From Intoshia linei (lineage: Eukaryota > Orthonectida > Rhopaluridae): 44,834 nucleotides of DNA. The stretch covers positions 1 through 44,834 of the forward strand of contig LWCA01000169.1 of assembly GCA_001642005.1 (NCBI GenBank), written 5' to 3'. The position numbers and the translations under genes are program-made. Positions 35,001 to 44,710 of the stretch are shown in pieces; positions within the stretch are counted from its first letter, which is position 1, and each line of letters starts with the position of its first letter. The notes under the pieces were generated by a model. That model saw nothing but the letters and a program-made list of their open reading frames with translations, did not search any database and had not been told where the DNA came from.

Positions 35001-36550
35001 TAGTCTAATCATAATTAATAAATGCGCTTCTATTGAAATTTTTATATTGACACTAACTACCCTTGTACACTTTATGGACCTATTTGAATATATTACAGTA
35101 ACATATCTGATAAATATTGTTGAAATTTTCATAATGGGAGCACACTTTGGTTTTATATTAAAATTGATCCTTTATCCAAGTTTTTATAATAGATTTATGA
35201 AGTCATTTGTTCCCCAAAGTTTCTTTAAAGACGATATTATGAGATTTAAAGAAAAATCTTTGGCATTTACTGCATATTCACAACCCAGTAAATTTATTAC
35301 AAGTCCCATTATTATTTTAATTATTAATATTGTTATATTTCTATTGATTCTTTTAGTAGCCATTATTGTGTATACCTTTAAAAAATACAAACTGCAATCA
35401 AAATCTGCACAACTTATTCAACACACCGGAACAGACGATTTAGTATCAAGTCCAGCTTATAATATCATGAATCTTCTCAACACATCCAGCAGGCAATATT
35501 AATATCAATACAATAGTATATTTATATATTTAGTATAGAATATGTAGTTAATAAATCTTAAATCATAATTTAATTTTTAAACGTTAATGTAAGGGCATTA
35601 ACAAAACCTTTTTAGTAGTTAAATTTTGATTTAGTTATACAATCTGTATAACCTAATAAATTAAATTAAATGAAAACAAATCGAATCTTTCCAATCGTTC
35701 GCAATACGCGAAAATACACATTACACTACCTCAGTAATGATTTAGGTCTGTATATCTTTGGAAAAAGGAAACGCAGTGAAAATATTATCTAGAAGGTTAA
35801 ATTCCATAGGGTATTTGGATATATTGAACAATACTTTAAAGCCTTTTCTACAAACTAATGATTTTAATCATCCAGTAATAATGATATGACGGTTCCACCT
35901 GAAACAAGTTTTGGAACCACTGCTTTAAAGGATTGATAATAGTGAATAGTAGGATTTTTAAGTTAGATTTTCAACGGGGATTGATAATAGTGAATAGTAG
36001 AATTTTTAAGTTAGATTTTCAACGTGAATTTATTGGTAGAATAAAAATGTGCCTCGGCAGAGCTAGGTGCTGTTTGTACGTAGTACATAACATTCAACCT
36101 AGTATTTCTATATTACAGTAATAATCACATGGTGAAATACAGAATTGACGGGTTGTGGAGAGAATGATATACATTAAAGTTTCAACATTCATATTTAATT
36201 TAAATATAAATTTTCTTTAATTTTCTTTAAATTAAAAAAAAATTGATAAAAATCCATGACACCTACATGTCCATATGGACCACTTTGACATATGCGAACT
36301 CTGATATACATGTAGATCATAATACCTTGATAAATCCTTGATAAATAGGTAAAGGAACGATATGATGGTTAAACGGTTGTGGATGTGTCCAAATATTTTC
36401 CCATTCTGTTGAAGTCGGTTCCATTTTCTCATGCCTTGGGTTCAAATCACCCTAAATAATTTTTTTAAAATAATATCATTTAAATTATGTTTACCCTAAA
36501 TTTTTTATTTTGGAAATCTTCATTAGGAACAATTGTGTATCCGGGTATCA
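32043..36550 (-). CDS. MRPS35: Mitochondrial small-subunit ribosomal protein S35 (mS35), 5' end unresolved
   Basis: Exons on the minus strand: 36550-36495, 36451-36326, 33631-33380, 33338-33229, 32396-32201, 32162-32043; introns 43, 2694, 41, 832 and 38 nt; all phases agree. About 285 residues are covered (human 323). Matching segments in order: EKMEPTSTEWENIWTHPQPF, IVPLPIYQGF, ILKVQNFLHLTPRHVD, FCTPWPKGL, IEKHFPVKVSYSNF, PSIRHDKSSNVSV, FKLHSLSFNQSARDKIIYLL, GQRYNKDNDTV, the hallmark CPTKKQNYDYLIYLMNVL spanning a splice, then a helical C-terminus ending in NLLYCKNK. The stop is within an AATAAA-like context. The first listed exon begins in phase 1, so at least one exon (the presequence) lies upstream. 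The 2.7-kb intron carries an opposite-strand gene (34474-35502) and three repeats. Confidence 0.95.
32690..32935. repeat. Simple-repeat-rich AC/AT tract
   Basis: Runs of acacaca, atacatacatac and tatatata in the 832-nt MRPS35 intron, with attaattatatagtcat repeated twice (about 32818 and 32880). No coding signal. Confidence 0.55.
33723..33845. mobile_element. Palindromic hAT-like MITE, 123 bp
   Basis: Starts CAGGGATTGGAA and ends as its inverse TTCCAATCCCTG; flanked by a perfect 8-bp duplication atcacaac (33715-33722 and 33846-33853). Almost the whole element can fold on itself. Sits in the large MRPS35 intron. Confidence 0.88.
34083..34274. mobile_element. hAT-like MITE, 192 bp
   Basis: Inverted ends CAGTGGTTTTCAACC and (inverted) TAGTGGTTTTCAACC with a perfect 8-bp duplication ctgtataa (34075-34082 and 34275-34282). 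Lies about 200 bp upstream of the nested membrane-protein gene. Confidence 0.9.
34474..35502 (+). CDS. Unrecognised multi-pass membrane protein, 342 aa, nested antisense in MRPS35 intron
   Basis: Single uninterrupted frame with an ATG at 34474. The first 16 residues form a signal-peptide-like hydrophobic stretch (MLKIISLILILSIVDG). Further hydrophobic segments are at about residues 59-82, 84-103, 168-200 (two short ones), 207-236 and 273-301; the last runs into a basic stop-transfer KKYK and a 35-residue polar tail ending SSRQY. It is Ile/Leu-rich, with few cysteines. I know no family with this pattern; a lineage-specific channel-, receptor- or transporter-like protein cannot be told apart from sequence alone. 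It lies within the 2694-nt MRPS35 intron on the other strand. Lack of introns sets it apart from every other gene here and may reflect retroposition or a recent origin. Confidence 0.75.
   Translation: MLKIISLILILSIVDGYKSTDSFTSLDYMWFAKQLMMYNNQYLVHDTRKLVILNILVDSYVHLFIVLALTVIIEATLNFYIYNYKACVISTLITLLLQNSLLYPQFSLKQYDFDVHLFSKTDTAHYRNLKRIFMILVSLVKKTTDIQIVIKILTWYRMDTVEKFFNQKIIILLNISSLIIINKCASIEIFILTLTTLVHFMDLFEYITVTYLINIVEIFIMGAHFGFILKLILYPSFYNRFMKSFVPQSFFKDDIMRFKEKSLAFTAYSQPSKFITSPIIILIINIVIFLLILLVAIIVYTFKKYKLQSKSAQLIQHTGTDDLVSSPAYNIMNLLNTSSRQY
35880..36115 (+). repeat. Dispersed repeat family A/B, 3' part, with internal tandem duplication
   Basis: Matches 31590-31780 (atgacggttccacctgaaac, gtacgtagtacataac), but the block gattgataatagtgaatagta plus ttttaagttagattttcaacg occurs twice in a row (about 35931-35978 and 35979-36026), a 48-bp tandem duplication. 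It generates a spurious 62-codon frame. Confidence 0.75.
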
Positions 36551-37323
36551 CTAAAACCCGAAATGGAACATCTAAGCATAATACATTATATGAGATGATA
36601 TCTTACATGAGTAGCCACTAGAGTTGAAAATTTACCGAATATACTTTTACCGGTATAATGAATAAAAAACATTTATCAGTAAATGTTTCGTGTACACTAG
36701 AAAACGACTAATCTGTAATTCTAGTCATCCGCGTAGACCAGTTAATTACCACTATTACATACTAAAAAACTGATATTCATACTATTAAACTCAAACCCAA
36801 AGATGGATGGTGGGTCGTCAATATTGTTAAAAACTACTTGAAAAATATTATTGACTGGAAACGTATGCGAAAAAAGTTATACCTGCATTTGCCACAAATC
36901 CATTCCACCCATCTTAAAATATATCATGGATAAACATATCAACACTTTTAAAAGTTATTAACCATTACACGACCATAACATGTATATAAACAAAAAAGAA
37001 CAATCATAAATTTACAATTGTTTGTATACTAGGCCCTAGTAACTAGGGGGTCAATTATATTAAAGTATGATTTATAACGAAAATAAAATCAGTAATATTA
37101 AAAGATAACATTTTTTAAATCGCTGTTATAATAATATAATAAATATATTTACCATTTTGTACTAATTGATGTTCTCTAAAAATATTTGTATACTGTTAGG
37201 GGGGTTGACAATATATTTTTTTGGTAACCACTGCATTAGAAAATGGGCATGAAAAATGAAACAATACTGTTAAACATTATTACATCAACATAATTGAATA
37301 TATAAATTACTCGGCAGTCTCAC

Positions 37324-37449
37324 GAATTTGTTAATTCGTTTTTCATAAGAAGGTTGAGTCGCTTTAATTGTATATTCCTTGTCTTTATTGGAAACAGTTT
37401 CAATGTTTTCTTGTGTTGTATTCCATCTAAATTCATTAAAATGTACCAT
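37324..37449 (-). CDS. Candidate first coding exon of an unidentified or MRPS35 transcript
   Basis: Open stretch of 42 codons beginning with ATG at 37449 (an in-frame TGA lies 12 nt upstream) and ending at a GTGAG donor: MVHFNEFRWNTTQENIE... ending EKRINKF. It lies upstream of the first resolved MRPS35 exon on the same strand, so it may be that gene's missing 5' exon. However, it is acidic and not a typical mitochondrial presequence, and I could not find a phase-consistent link. A separate small gene is equally possible. Confidence 0.35.
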
Positions 37450-38018
37450 AAAAATTTGTAGTCAAATTGAGGTACAATGTATAAATAATATTTATATATT
37501 TACTAATTTTTTACTTTATTACTGAATTTACAATGCCACTAAATAAAATTGAAACGTCCACTAATGAGCGTCTTTGACCAACAAATGAAAAGTTCAATAC
37601 CAATTAAAATACACCTCAACCCTAATTAATGTAATTTATAATAAGACGCACTACGTTAGAGGCCGACAACCGACCAAAATGACAATATTATACACTCGTA
37701 AAACTAATGAGAAAAACTATAAATTCAGTTGTGTTTATTAGTGGCGACTCTGACTCCTCATCGCTACTTAGATCATATAATTCATTAATATATAATTCAA
37801 CAAGACAATACACGTTATTAGAAACATAGTATAGTTTATTTTATAAGAGTCTGATAATCAGACTACTAAATTAGACCTCATCAAACTTTAAAAAAAATTT
37901 AATTTAAAAAAATTATGACCTCTTTCCAGGCATTGTTTTTATATTTTCAAACCATGAAACATTCCATTTTTCCTTATATCTTGGAAATAGTAGGAATAAT
38001 CATCAAGTCCAACGAGGT
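37450..38018. other. AT-rich stretch without a recognised gene
   Basis: A short acidic minus-strand frame (DLSSDEESESP, around 37750) has no start, splice or family support. Nothing else seen. Confidence 0.5.
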
Positions 38019-38541
38019 CAGTGGTTCCCGATTGGAAGAGTCTGGACTCCAAAACTATATCCTTTGGGTCCGTCAGATTCAAATATAAAAATAAAAAAAA
38101 TTTTGTCAACTTTTGTTTAATTTTAGATCTAATATTTATTACAGTTGCCAGATGTTGTGAATTTACCTTAAAGTCTAGATGACCGCTACATTATTATTTC
38201 AAAAATCCTACTATTAATCCCACCATTTAAAATTAACTAAATTTAAAACTCTAACGAAAAAATCGACTTTTACCGATAATTTTTTGAAAAATCCTATTTT
38301 ACCAAATGTTATGAGCAACAACTTCTTAATCCAAAACCCAAAATAAAAAATCCAATTTTACCAACCTAAATTAAGGGGGAAATCACCTTTTTTCAATGTT
38401 TTTGAAAAACACGATTTTACCAAATTTTATGAAAAAAACTTTTTATTTCATAAATGTTATATAATTCATGTTTCCTTTGGAGTCCAAAAAAATAAATATT
38501 TTGAAATGGGGGTCCGTACACTATTTGAATCGGAAACCACT
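38019..38541. mobile_element. Family C element, 523 bp, hAT-like ends
   Basis: Left end CAGTGGTTCCCGATT; right end reads back as AGTGGTTTCCGATT, a clear inverted repeat. The interior matches 29390-29870 block for block. No target duplication is clear. Confidence 0.7.
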
Positions 38542-38644
38542 TATCTAGGTTGAAATTTTTTTTATGATAACTTTCTTAATTTTTGACACTTTATCATAAC
38601 TCTTCTTTGAATATTAACATAATTCCCTCTGTATTATCAATGTA

Positions 38645-38890
38645 GAAACTTAATTGAAAGAATGATTAGATTTTATTAACTAGTAGAAATGCAGAAATTT
38701 TATGACTCTCTTAATAAAAGTCTTTTTTTAGATGGACTTAACTTCTTTAGGCGTCCAATTCTTAAGATACGTTTGTATACACCTTACATTTTTCTAATCT
38801 TACTGCAATTTGTTATTGGCTATGCTATTCATTTACCATAATATCAATTGAACTCCTTTCGCGTTCATTGAAATATTTTCCTTTAGACAT
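38645..38890 (-). pseudogene. Second Tc1-like transposase fragment (N-terminal DNA-binding part)
   Basis: Starting at the ATG at 38890 the frame reads MSKGKYFNERERSSIDIM, then with stops QIAVRLEK, and in another frame GRLKKLSPSKKRLLLRES, which are the first helix-turn-helix and the GRPxKLS linker of Tc1 transposases. Several stops and frame changes: a dead copy of a family different from the one at 21027. A pair of inverted motifs, gtgttaatacct near 38981 and aggtatcaacact near 39065, may be ends of a related element. Confidence 0.7.
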
Positions 38891-39235
38891 CTTTATTAAA
38901 ATTTTTATATTCTGCATGTATTTATAAATTTATAAATTAAACATTTTTTTTAATTAAAAAATTTAGTTTTAACGTTATTCACAGTGTTAATACCTAAAAA
39001 TTTTATCTCTTTGAGCAATTTTGTCGCTTGATCGATAATGAACATAAATATTATGGGCTAATTAGGTATCAACACTTGTAATAAGCTATATTAAGATAAC
39101 TTCACATCCCACCTGGGACCCCATGTTTTAAACTTTTAACTGAGAAAATGGTTTTGATGGTTTTTTATAGGATGCTCTAATGTTTTGTCGGGGATCAATA
39201 CTATATATAAATCAAGATAATAAAATAATCAATAC

Positions 39236-39642
39236 CTTTTGCATATATTTACAGCACGACAGTTTATATTTCTGTTTAGTAAATAGGGAATCATAATATT
39301 TGAAAATTCTTTTTTTAATAAAGTTTATATTTATTTGTATTCTTATTTCATCTGGATTCCATATTTTACAATGAGGTAATTTTTGTCTCAAAGTCTATTA
39401 AAATTTAATTTACACTTTTCACACTCTATTCTATAATATTTTCTCTGTCTGTCAGTTTCTGTAAAACAATTATATTATCCATAACATGAACATTTAAAAA
39501 GATTATTTTTTAATTTCGTATTATAATGTGTAATAGTAGAGAGTACATCAGTGATTTTCAAAGTTTTGAAAGACACATCTTCTGGAAATTTAAAAAGCTT
39601 TTTATTGTTATAATTTAGATTTATAAGAAAAATGTCTTCCAT
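39236..39642 (-). CDS. Doubtful Cys-containing coding segments, opposite to COX7A 5' end
   Basis: Two minus-strand blocks look coding. The first (about 39642-39490) reads MEDIFLINLNYNNKKLF, PEDVSFKTLKITDVL and ends near NNLFKCSC. The second (39394-39236) has an acceptor, 53 open codons and an AAG/GTATTG donor, and reads TLRQKLPHCKIWNP, then IKKRIFKYYDSLF and KLSCCKYMQK. The Cys spacing and the I..I.KYY stretch recall the C-terminal zinc-finger region of DNA polymerase alpha, but I could not join the blocks in phase and no upstream polymerase exons exist here. It may be a gene fragment, a degraded pseudogene or chance. The first block overlaps the COX7A start on the other strand. Confidence 0.3.
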
Positions 39643-40633
39643 TGTATCGGAGAGTATTCCTCTCGTATCGAATATGAAAACTCCACTTCCTAAATCCAAT
39701 AAGGGTATTGTACCAAATACTGCCCAATATAGAAAGATAATGGAAAAGCAAACGTATTATTTGGTTAGTTTAAATTTGATGCTTAAATTTTTTTGGTTAA
39801 ACCGACTTTTTGTAACGTCTTCGTTCAAGAAACTGGAAAGCTTATTGAGTAGAAACGTTATATATGTTAAGCTTCGGTTATACCCTGTTGACGTGGTAAT
39901 TTGTTTGAATCCAAAAAATAATTTTGTTCTAAGTATCAACAAAATATTTTTACTCAAATTAAAAAACTAGAAAAAACGCCATTTGATTTAATCGCAAGAT
40001 TGACGAAAAATAGAGTATATAGTATTTGTAAAAATATGTATTTCCTTACTTATATAATATGCTACGCAATATTTATTTGTGTGTGTGTTCCACTTTATTT
40101 CAATAACTATCAGTCTTAGAATTTTATAAAGTCCACATTTCAATTACATTTCTTTCCGGATGATAATAAGATAAATTTCAAATTCCCAAACTCATATCCT
40201 ACGGGTCAAAAACCCCAATTTTCCTTTTTTTTAAAATTAAACATCTTGGAGAATTTAAAAAAAAAAAATACAGGTGGTACAGTTGTATCCTGTTAACAAA
40301 CAAAAAAATTTCAATCTGAATAAGAGACGACTTCACGGTTAAAAAAGCATTTTAGTATTCCTATATTTTTTTTCCGAAATTTTTATTGAAACAAAAAATG
40401 ACTTTAGCCAAATAAGGGTCGCGATTCGTGGTTTGACGGTATCTGGGTTAAATTCTACATGTTTGCTACTAAAATATTTTAATATACATATTTAGAAGAA
40501 CCAACATATACCGCCATATCTAATTGACAAGAAAATAAGAAACTTGTATTATGCCACTGTTTTTGGATTGATGGTTATGACAGTGGTCACTTTTCAGCAA
40601 ACAATCAGTTTATTTATACTCCGCAAAAAATGA
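39632..40633 (+). CDS. COX7A: Cytochrome c oxidase subunit 7A-like protein
   Basis: Two exons, 39632-39763 and 40496-40633, phase 0, encoding 89 aa. The key match spans the splice: EKQ, eight residues, then IPPYL followed by LYYATV, the same spacing as EKQ...IPxYL...LYR in COX7A proteins, then one membrane helix (ATVFGLMVMTVV...) and a basic end RKK. The N-terminal 35 residues (IPLVSNMKTPLPKSNK) look more like the long-N-terminus COX7A2L type than a cleaved presequence. Expected place: inner mitochondrial membrane, complex IV or supercomplex. Alternative exons between 39830 and 40010 (KLESLLSRN, YQQNIFTQIKKLE) can be read, but they break the conserved EKQ-IP spacing. The intron carries a family-A repeat. 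The stop lies 26 nt from the Kv4 stop on the other strand. Confidence 0.82.
40040..40380 (+). repeat. Dispersed repeat family A copy in COX7A intron
   Basis: Contains atgctacgca, cagtcttagaattttataaagtcc, gggtcaaaaaccccaatt, ggtggtacagttgtatcc and gacgacttcacggttaaaaaagca in one piece. It links the blocks seen separately in other copies. Confidence 0.8.
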
Positions 40634-40640
40634 GGGAATA

Positions 40641-40646
40641 TTTATT
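40641..40646 (-). promoter_or_regulatory. Poly(A) signal of Kv4
   Basis: AATAAA on the minus strand 13 nt past the Kv4 stop and 8 nt from the COX7A stop, so the Kv4 transcript end must overlap COX7A coding sequence antisense. Confidence 0.6.
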
Positions 40647-40659
40647 TAGTAATTAAATA

Positions 40660-43600
40660 TTAGTGATTTGAGCCATACTCTGGTTGTTTAATGTGTTTAT
40701 CTTCGATATGGTTGGTTGAAAAACTTTTCATTTTGGTATGTTGACTTAGATCTTTAAGTTGATAGAAAGGTTCGATAATACAAGATTTCATACTCTTGGT
40801 GTCTTCGCAGAGAGTGATTAAATCTTCAATGTTGTTTGATTTTTCCAGTTGGCTTGATAAATGGATTCTAACTCGTTTTTTCTCTTCTTTTTTTGATTTA
40901 AAATGTAAGTTCAATTCAATATCACAACATTTACAGCACATGCATTTTAATTTATTCAACAAGTTTCCACATGTTTTTTCATTACTTAAAGATTTAAAAT
41001 CATCAATTTTATTTAATTTTCTGTATATGGGAATTATGTTCATCTTGGTTTTCTAAAAAATGTATATATTGTATTATGGGAAATGTATTACTGTAATATG
41101 TTCAATAAGATCTATTATTTTGTATTGGATCAGAATTTCTGGTTCAGTATAATTGGATTGATGTGGTTCACTTAATTGCATTTTATTTGATTTGATTAAC
41201 TGTTCCAGGGTGCCTCGTTTTTCGGTAAATATTTTTAGTTGGTTGTTGTTTATGATGGTTTGTCTTGTTAAATGCGCAATCTACGATTACATTATGTCCT
41301 GTTGATAGGGCAAGTTTTTTAGTAACCCATAAATAAAACAATCTCATGATTGCTTTAATGCAGCGGTTCCCAAATGGGGTACTGGGAATTATTTTGGGGT
41401 ACCAGCTCGTCTGATACTATGCCTCATAAATTATAGATATTTTTTAAATTCCCAAAATTAATTTGTAATAATATACTTAGTTAATTTGATAGTCTCTGAG
41501 ATTTTAAGGTTGTATATTAAATATGTATGTATGTACGTATCTATTTCGTCATTAAATTTTTAATTATTTTTTTTCAGTTTAGGGGTACCAACTGTGAAGT
41601 ATGTTGGGAACCGCTGGTTTAATGAAATAACAAATAATCCAACTACTTGTGAATATTTCGGTCTTTTTTTTAGGTCAATAAAAAAATTTCCCTAATTATA
41701 TTTTTATGTATCTCATATATTTTTACTTTTTGGGATTGTCTTTTGTCTGAACGTTGACTTTGTTGGTATATTCGGCTAAAATTAGAAACTATTACAGGTA
41801 CTGGTAAAGCAATAACTAGAACACCAGACAATGAACACAGACCTCCGATGAATTTACCAAAAACAGTTTTCGGTACCATGTCTCCATATCTAAATTTCAA
41901 TTAATTTTAAAATGATAATGTTACCCCAATGTAGTCATTGTTACAATTGTATACCAGAACGAAGCCGGTATGCTGGTAAATGTTGTTTTTGCTTCATTTT
42001 TTTCGCAATAATACATCATTGTGGCAAATATTATAATTGCCAATGAGAGCGAAAAAAGCAGGAAGCACAACTCACTAGCACAACTAAATGAAACGTTATA
42101 TAACTGGAATAAGCTCTATCAGAATAATCGTTTTTTTTAATTGTAGGACCATTAATTATTTCAAATTATTTATTTTAATAAAATAGTTTCGAAATAAAAA
42201 AAAAATGAATATTAAAGTAATTGGTTGACCGTGAAGGCGTCACTTATTCAGATTGAAATTTTTTGTGAGTCTTAACAGGATACAACTGTACCATCTGGTT
42301 TTTTTAAATTTTAGGGATGCTTTTATTTTAAAAAAAATTGGTATGTGGGTTTTGATCGTTAAAATTATATTTTTTTGTTTCCATTTATAACAATGTTTAT
42401 GATTTTAAAAACTATCCCAGAATTTATGTTTAAAAAAATTTTAGGATGTTTCATTTTTAAAACAAAGGGTAATTTGTATTTTTGACCATGAAGGTATGCG
42501 TTTCTGAGGCTGAGATTAACGACAATGTTAATGATTTTAAAACGCGTCTCCGAATGTATTTTATTACATGTTTAGGCTGATTTTTTTTAAACAAAATGAA
42601 AAATTGGTTTTTGAATTTATTGTATATTTGAATTTTATTATATTGTTTTTTTAAAATCCTGCGACTATCATTTTTTTCAATAAATGGCTACACATACTAA
42701 AAAAAACACACAGACATTCATTTTTATATAATTTTAAGTAAAGGATTATATAAAATTTTCATTTTCAAAAATTAGTCCTTCAAGGTCAAAACATAATTTT
42801 CCCACTTATTTTTAAAATAAAATGATAATATCGATGATTATAGAACAATTCGTACATCTCAGCCTCAAAAAAGTACATTTTCAAACCCTAGATTATCTTT
42901 TTCTAAAAAATGTACAGATCATACAGTTAACATGCACAAAATTTAGAATAAGTTGGAAGGATGGTGTATTAAACGAAGAATGATTGATATATTAAAATAA
43001 TGCATCCTCATTTGAATTAATCCATCTGATTTTGACCTTTTAAATTATCAATATAATTTCATTAATACTTTTATAGTTATTTATAAGCACATACTGTAAT
43101 ATTGATAAATGAATTTATGAATCTACCAGCATTATACATATACAAAGATTTTAAAACGTTAACTCTAGACTCTAAAATACTCAAAATTTTCAATTTTATG
43201 AAACTACTCAATTTAATTTAATTAAATTTGCTTTTATAATTATTTCCATTCAAACGCAGTTTAAATGATTTAGTTTAATAAAACGGATCTATATTCTATA
43301 TCAACAATTAATTACCTTTTAAGGGTGTACCCCAATATTCGCAACCCTACAACGATAATTAAATTGTATATATTAAACGTACCGGCAGAGTGTCTTGAAA
43401 ATTTGATGATTCTAAAAACTCGAAATACTCTCAAAGTGACAAAGACATTTCCTAATGTGTTTTTGTTAGGCATAATTAAAGTAATATAATAAGGTACAAT
43501 CGCCACAAAATCAACGAGTGACATGAAATTTCTAAAAAATTTGATTCTATGAGGTGATGAATACAATCGGAGAATATATTCAACGGTAAAAATAATAACA

Positions 43601-44710
43601 CACGTACTATCCACACAAAAAAATATAACGGCGTATTTGTCGCCACAGATGATGTACTGAGTAGCAGATTTGTTATCGCAGCGCATCGTTTCCAAAACAT
43701 TGACAAACACAGACAAGGCTATGAAAAAGCCAGTGACATAGTAGAAAACTAACGCGAAATTGCTGGATTGGGGATTTTCACAAGATTCCCACAATCGTTC
43801 ACGGAATGTCTTTTTCTCTATTTTATTTTTCTTGGCAGCTTTAAGTCTTCTAGCTTTATTTAGTCGATTTGTGGCTATAGATTCTCTCATGCGTGTAAGA
43901 AGAACAGAATTTGATTTTCCGAAATCTTCAGTGAGGTTATCGTAATTTTTCTCAATTTCGTGATGTTGTATGATTTGATGAGTAGAATAGATAGATTCCA
44001 GGTCAGATTCATCGGATGAGTTTTCTATGTCCAGTTTGTCTTCCGTATCTTTTGGCATACATTTAATACATACAGGATAAGTGGATAGGCAACGCGATTT
44101 TCGCATTTCCACCGATTCACGTGAATTGATTAATTTTGATTTCATTTTTTCATAAATGGATGGTTTTTTCTTCTGTTCTACTTTACTTGTGGTCTCTGCT
44201 TCGGCGGCTTCATTGATTTCATTAATTTCTCTGCGTCTAAGTTTATTAATTGTAATTAACATTAACAATGATCAATAAATATAAAAACCTTTCTCGGTAT
44301 TCTTCATGGCAGCAATCACTAATATTGTCAAATAGAATACGAAAAAATCCAATTTCGTCATCGAACAGTTTAACACAAACGTCGCGAGGGTAATGTAATT
44401 TCCCTGTTCTATAGAAATTTAAAATATAACGGAAAAGATCTGGATCACGATCAAAGAAATATTGGTTGTTTTCAGAGTCATAAAAATATTCACGCTCGTC
44501 TGACCCGAGAAGAGTATCAGGATACCAGTCTAATGTATATTTATTTACATGAAATATGGTGCCACTGACATTTATTTGTAAACGGATTTCATCAAGGTGA
44601 AGGGAAATGTTTTCGCACTTGTCGCTGGTCATTTTATTATGGAGAAAAGGTAGCCATCCAATGGTTGAAGCGCGTACTAAAACCAACCACGCAGAACTGG
44701 ACGAAATCAT
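40660..44710 (-). CDS. KCND/Shal: Shal-type voltage-gated potassium channel (Kv4)
   Basis: Seven exons: 44710-44289, 44236-43383, 43346-43316, 42083-41925, 41889-41727, 41280-41092, 41052-40660; introns 52, 36, 1232, 35, 446 and 39 nt; 736 aa. N-terminus [20 protein letters not shown] is the KChIP-binding signature of Kv4. The T1 domain ([34 protein letters not shown]) keeps the zinc site HX5CX20CC. Then [13 protein letters not shown] (S1), S2-S3, the S4 ladder [31 protein letters not shown], the pore TMTTLGYGDMVP (a 35-nt intron splits the first Gly codon) and S6 [15 protein letters not shown]. The tail keeps an [15 protein letters not shown] helix like the Kv4 HHHLLxCLEKTT segment and adds CMCCKCC. 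Role: fast A-type current. Odd: about 120 extra residues between T1 and S1, including [12 protein letters not shown]. Confidence 0.98.
41361..41616. mobile_element. hAT-like MITE, 256 bp, in Kv4 intron
   Basis: Terminal inverted repeats CAGCGGTTCCCAA and (inverted) CAGCGGTTCCCAA; flanks ctttaatg and gtttaatg form a 7/8 duplication. It accounts for more than half of the 446-nt intron. Confidence 0.9.
42180..42560 (-). repeat. Dispersed repeat family A copy, inverted, in Kv4 intron
   Basis: Near full-length inverse of 6440-6760: gaccgtgaaggcgtcac, gattgaaattttttgtg, ggatacaactgtaccatctg, gggttttgatcgt, ccagaatttatgtt, aaacaaagggtaat, ttttgaccatgaagg, in that order. Confidence 0.8.
42770..42950 (+). 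repeat. Dispersed repeat family A fragment in Kv4 intron
   Basis: Starts ccttcaaggtcaaaac, then acatctcagcctcaaaaaagtacattttc and gatcatacagttaacatgcac, as in the plus copies; decayed and in opposite orientation to its neighbour at 42180-42560. Confidence 0.55.

Noticed and set aside
35933-36121. 62-codon frame with an internal repeat (RIFKLDFQRG-like twice)
   Set aside because: Produced by a tandem duplication inside the dispersed repeat; not a gene.
37730-37860. Minus-strand acidic frame with DLSSDEESESP
   Set aside because: No ATG, no good acceptor or donor, and no neighbouring exon in phase.
39830-40010. Alternative COX7A exons reading KLESLLSRN and YQQNIFTQIKKLEKTPF
   Set aside because: They would interrupt the EKQ-(8)-IPxYL spacing that identifies COX7A; direct splicing of 39763 to 40496 is in phase.
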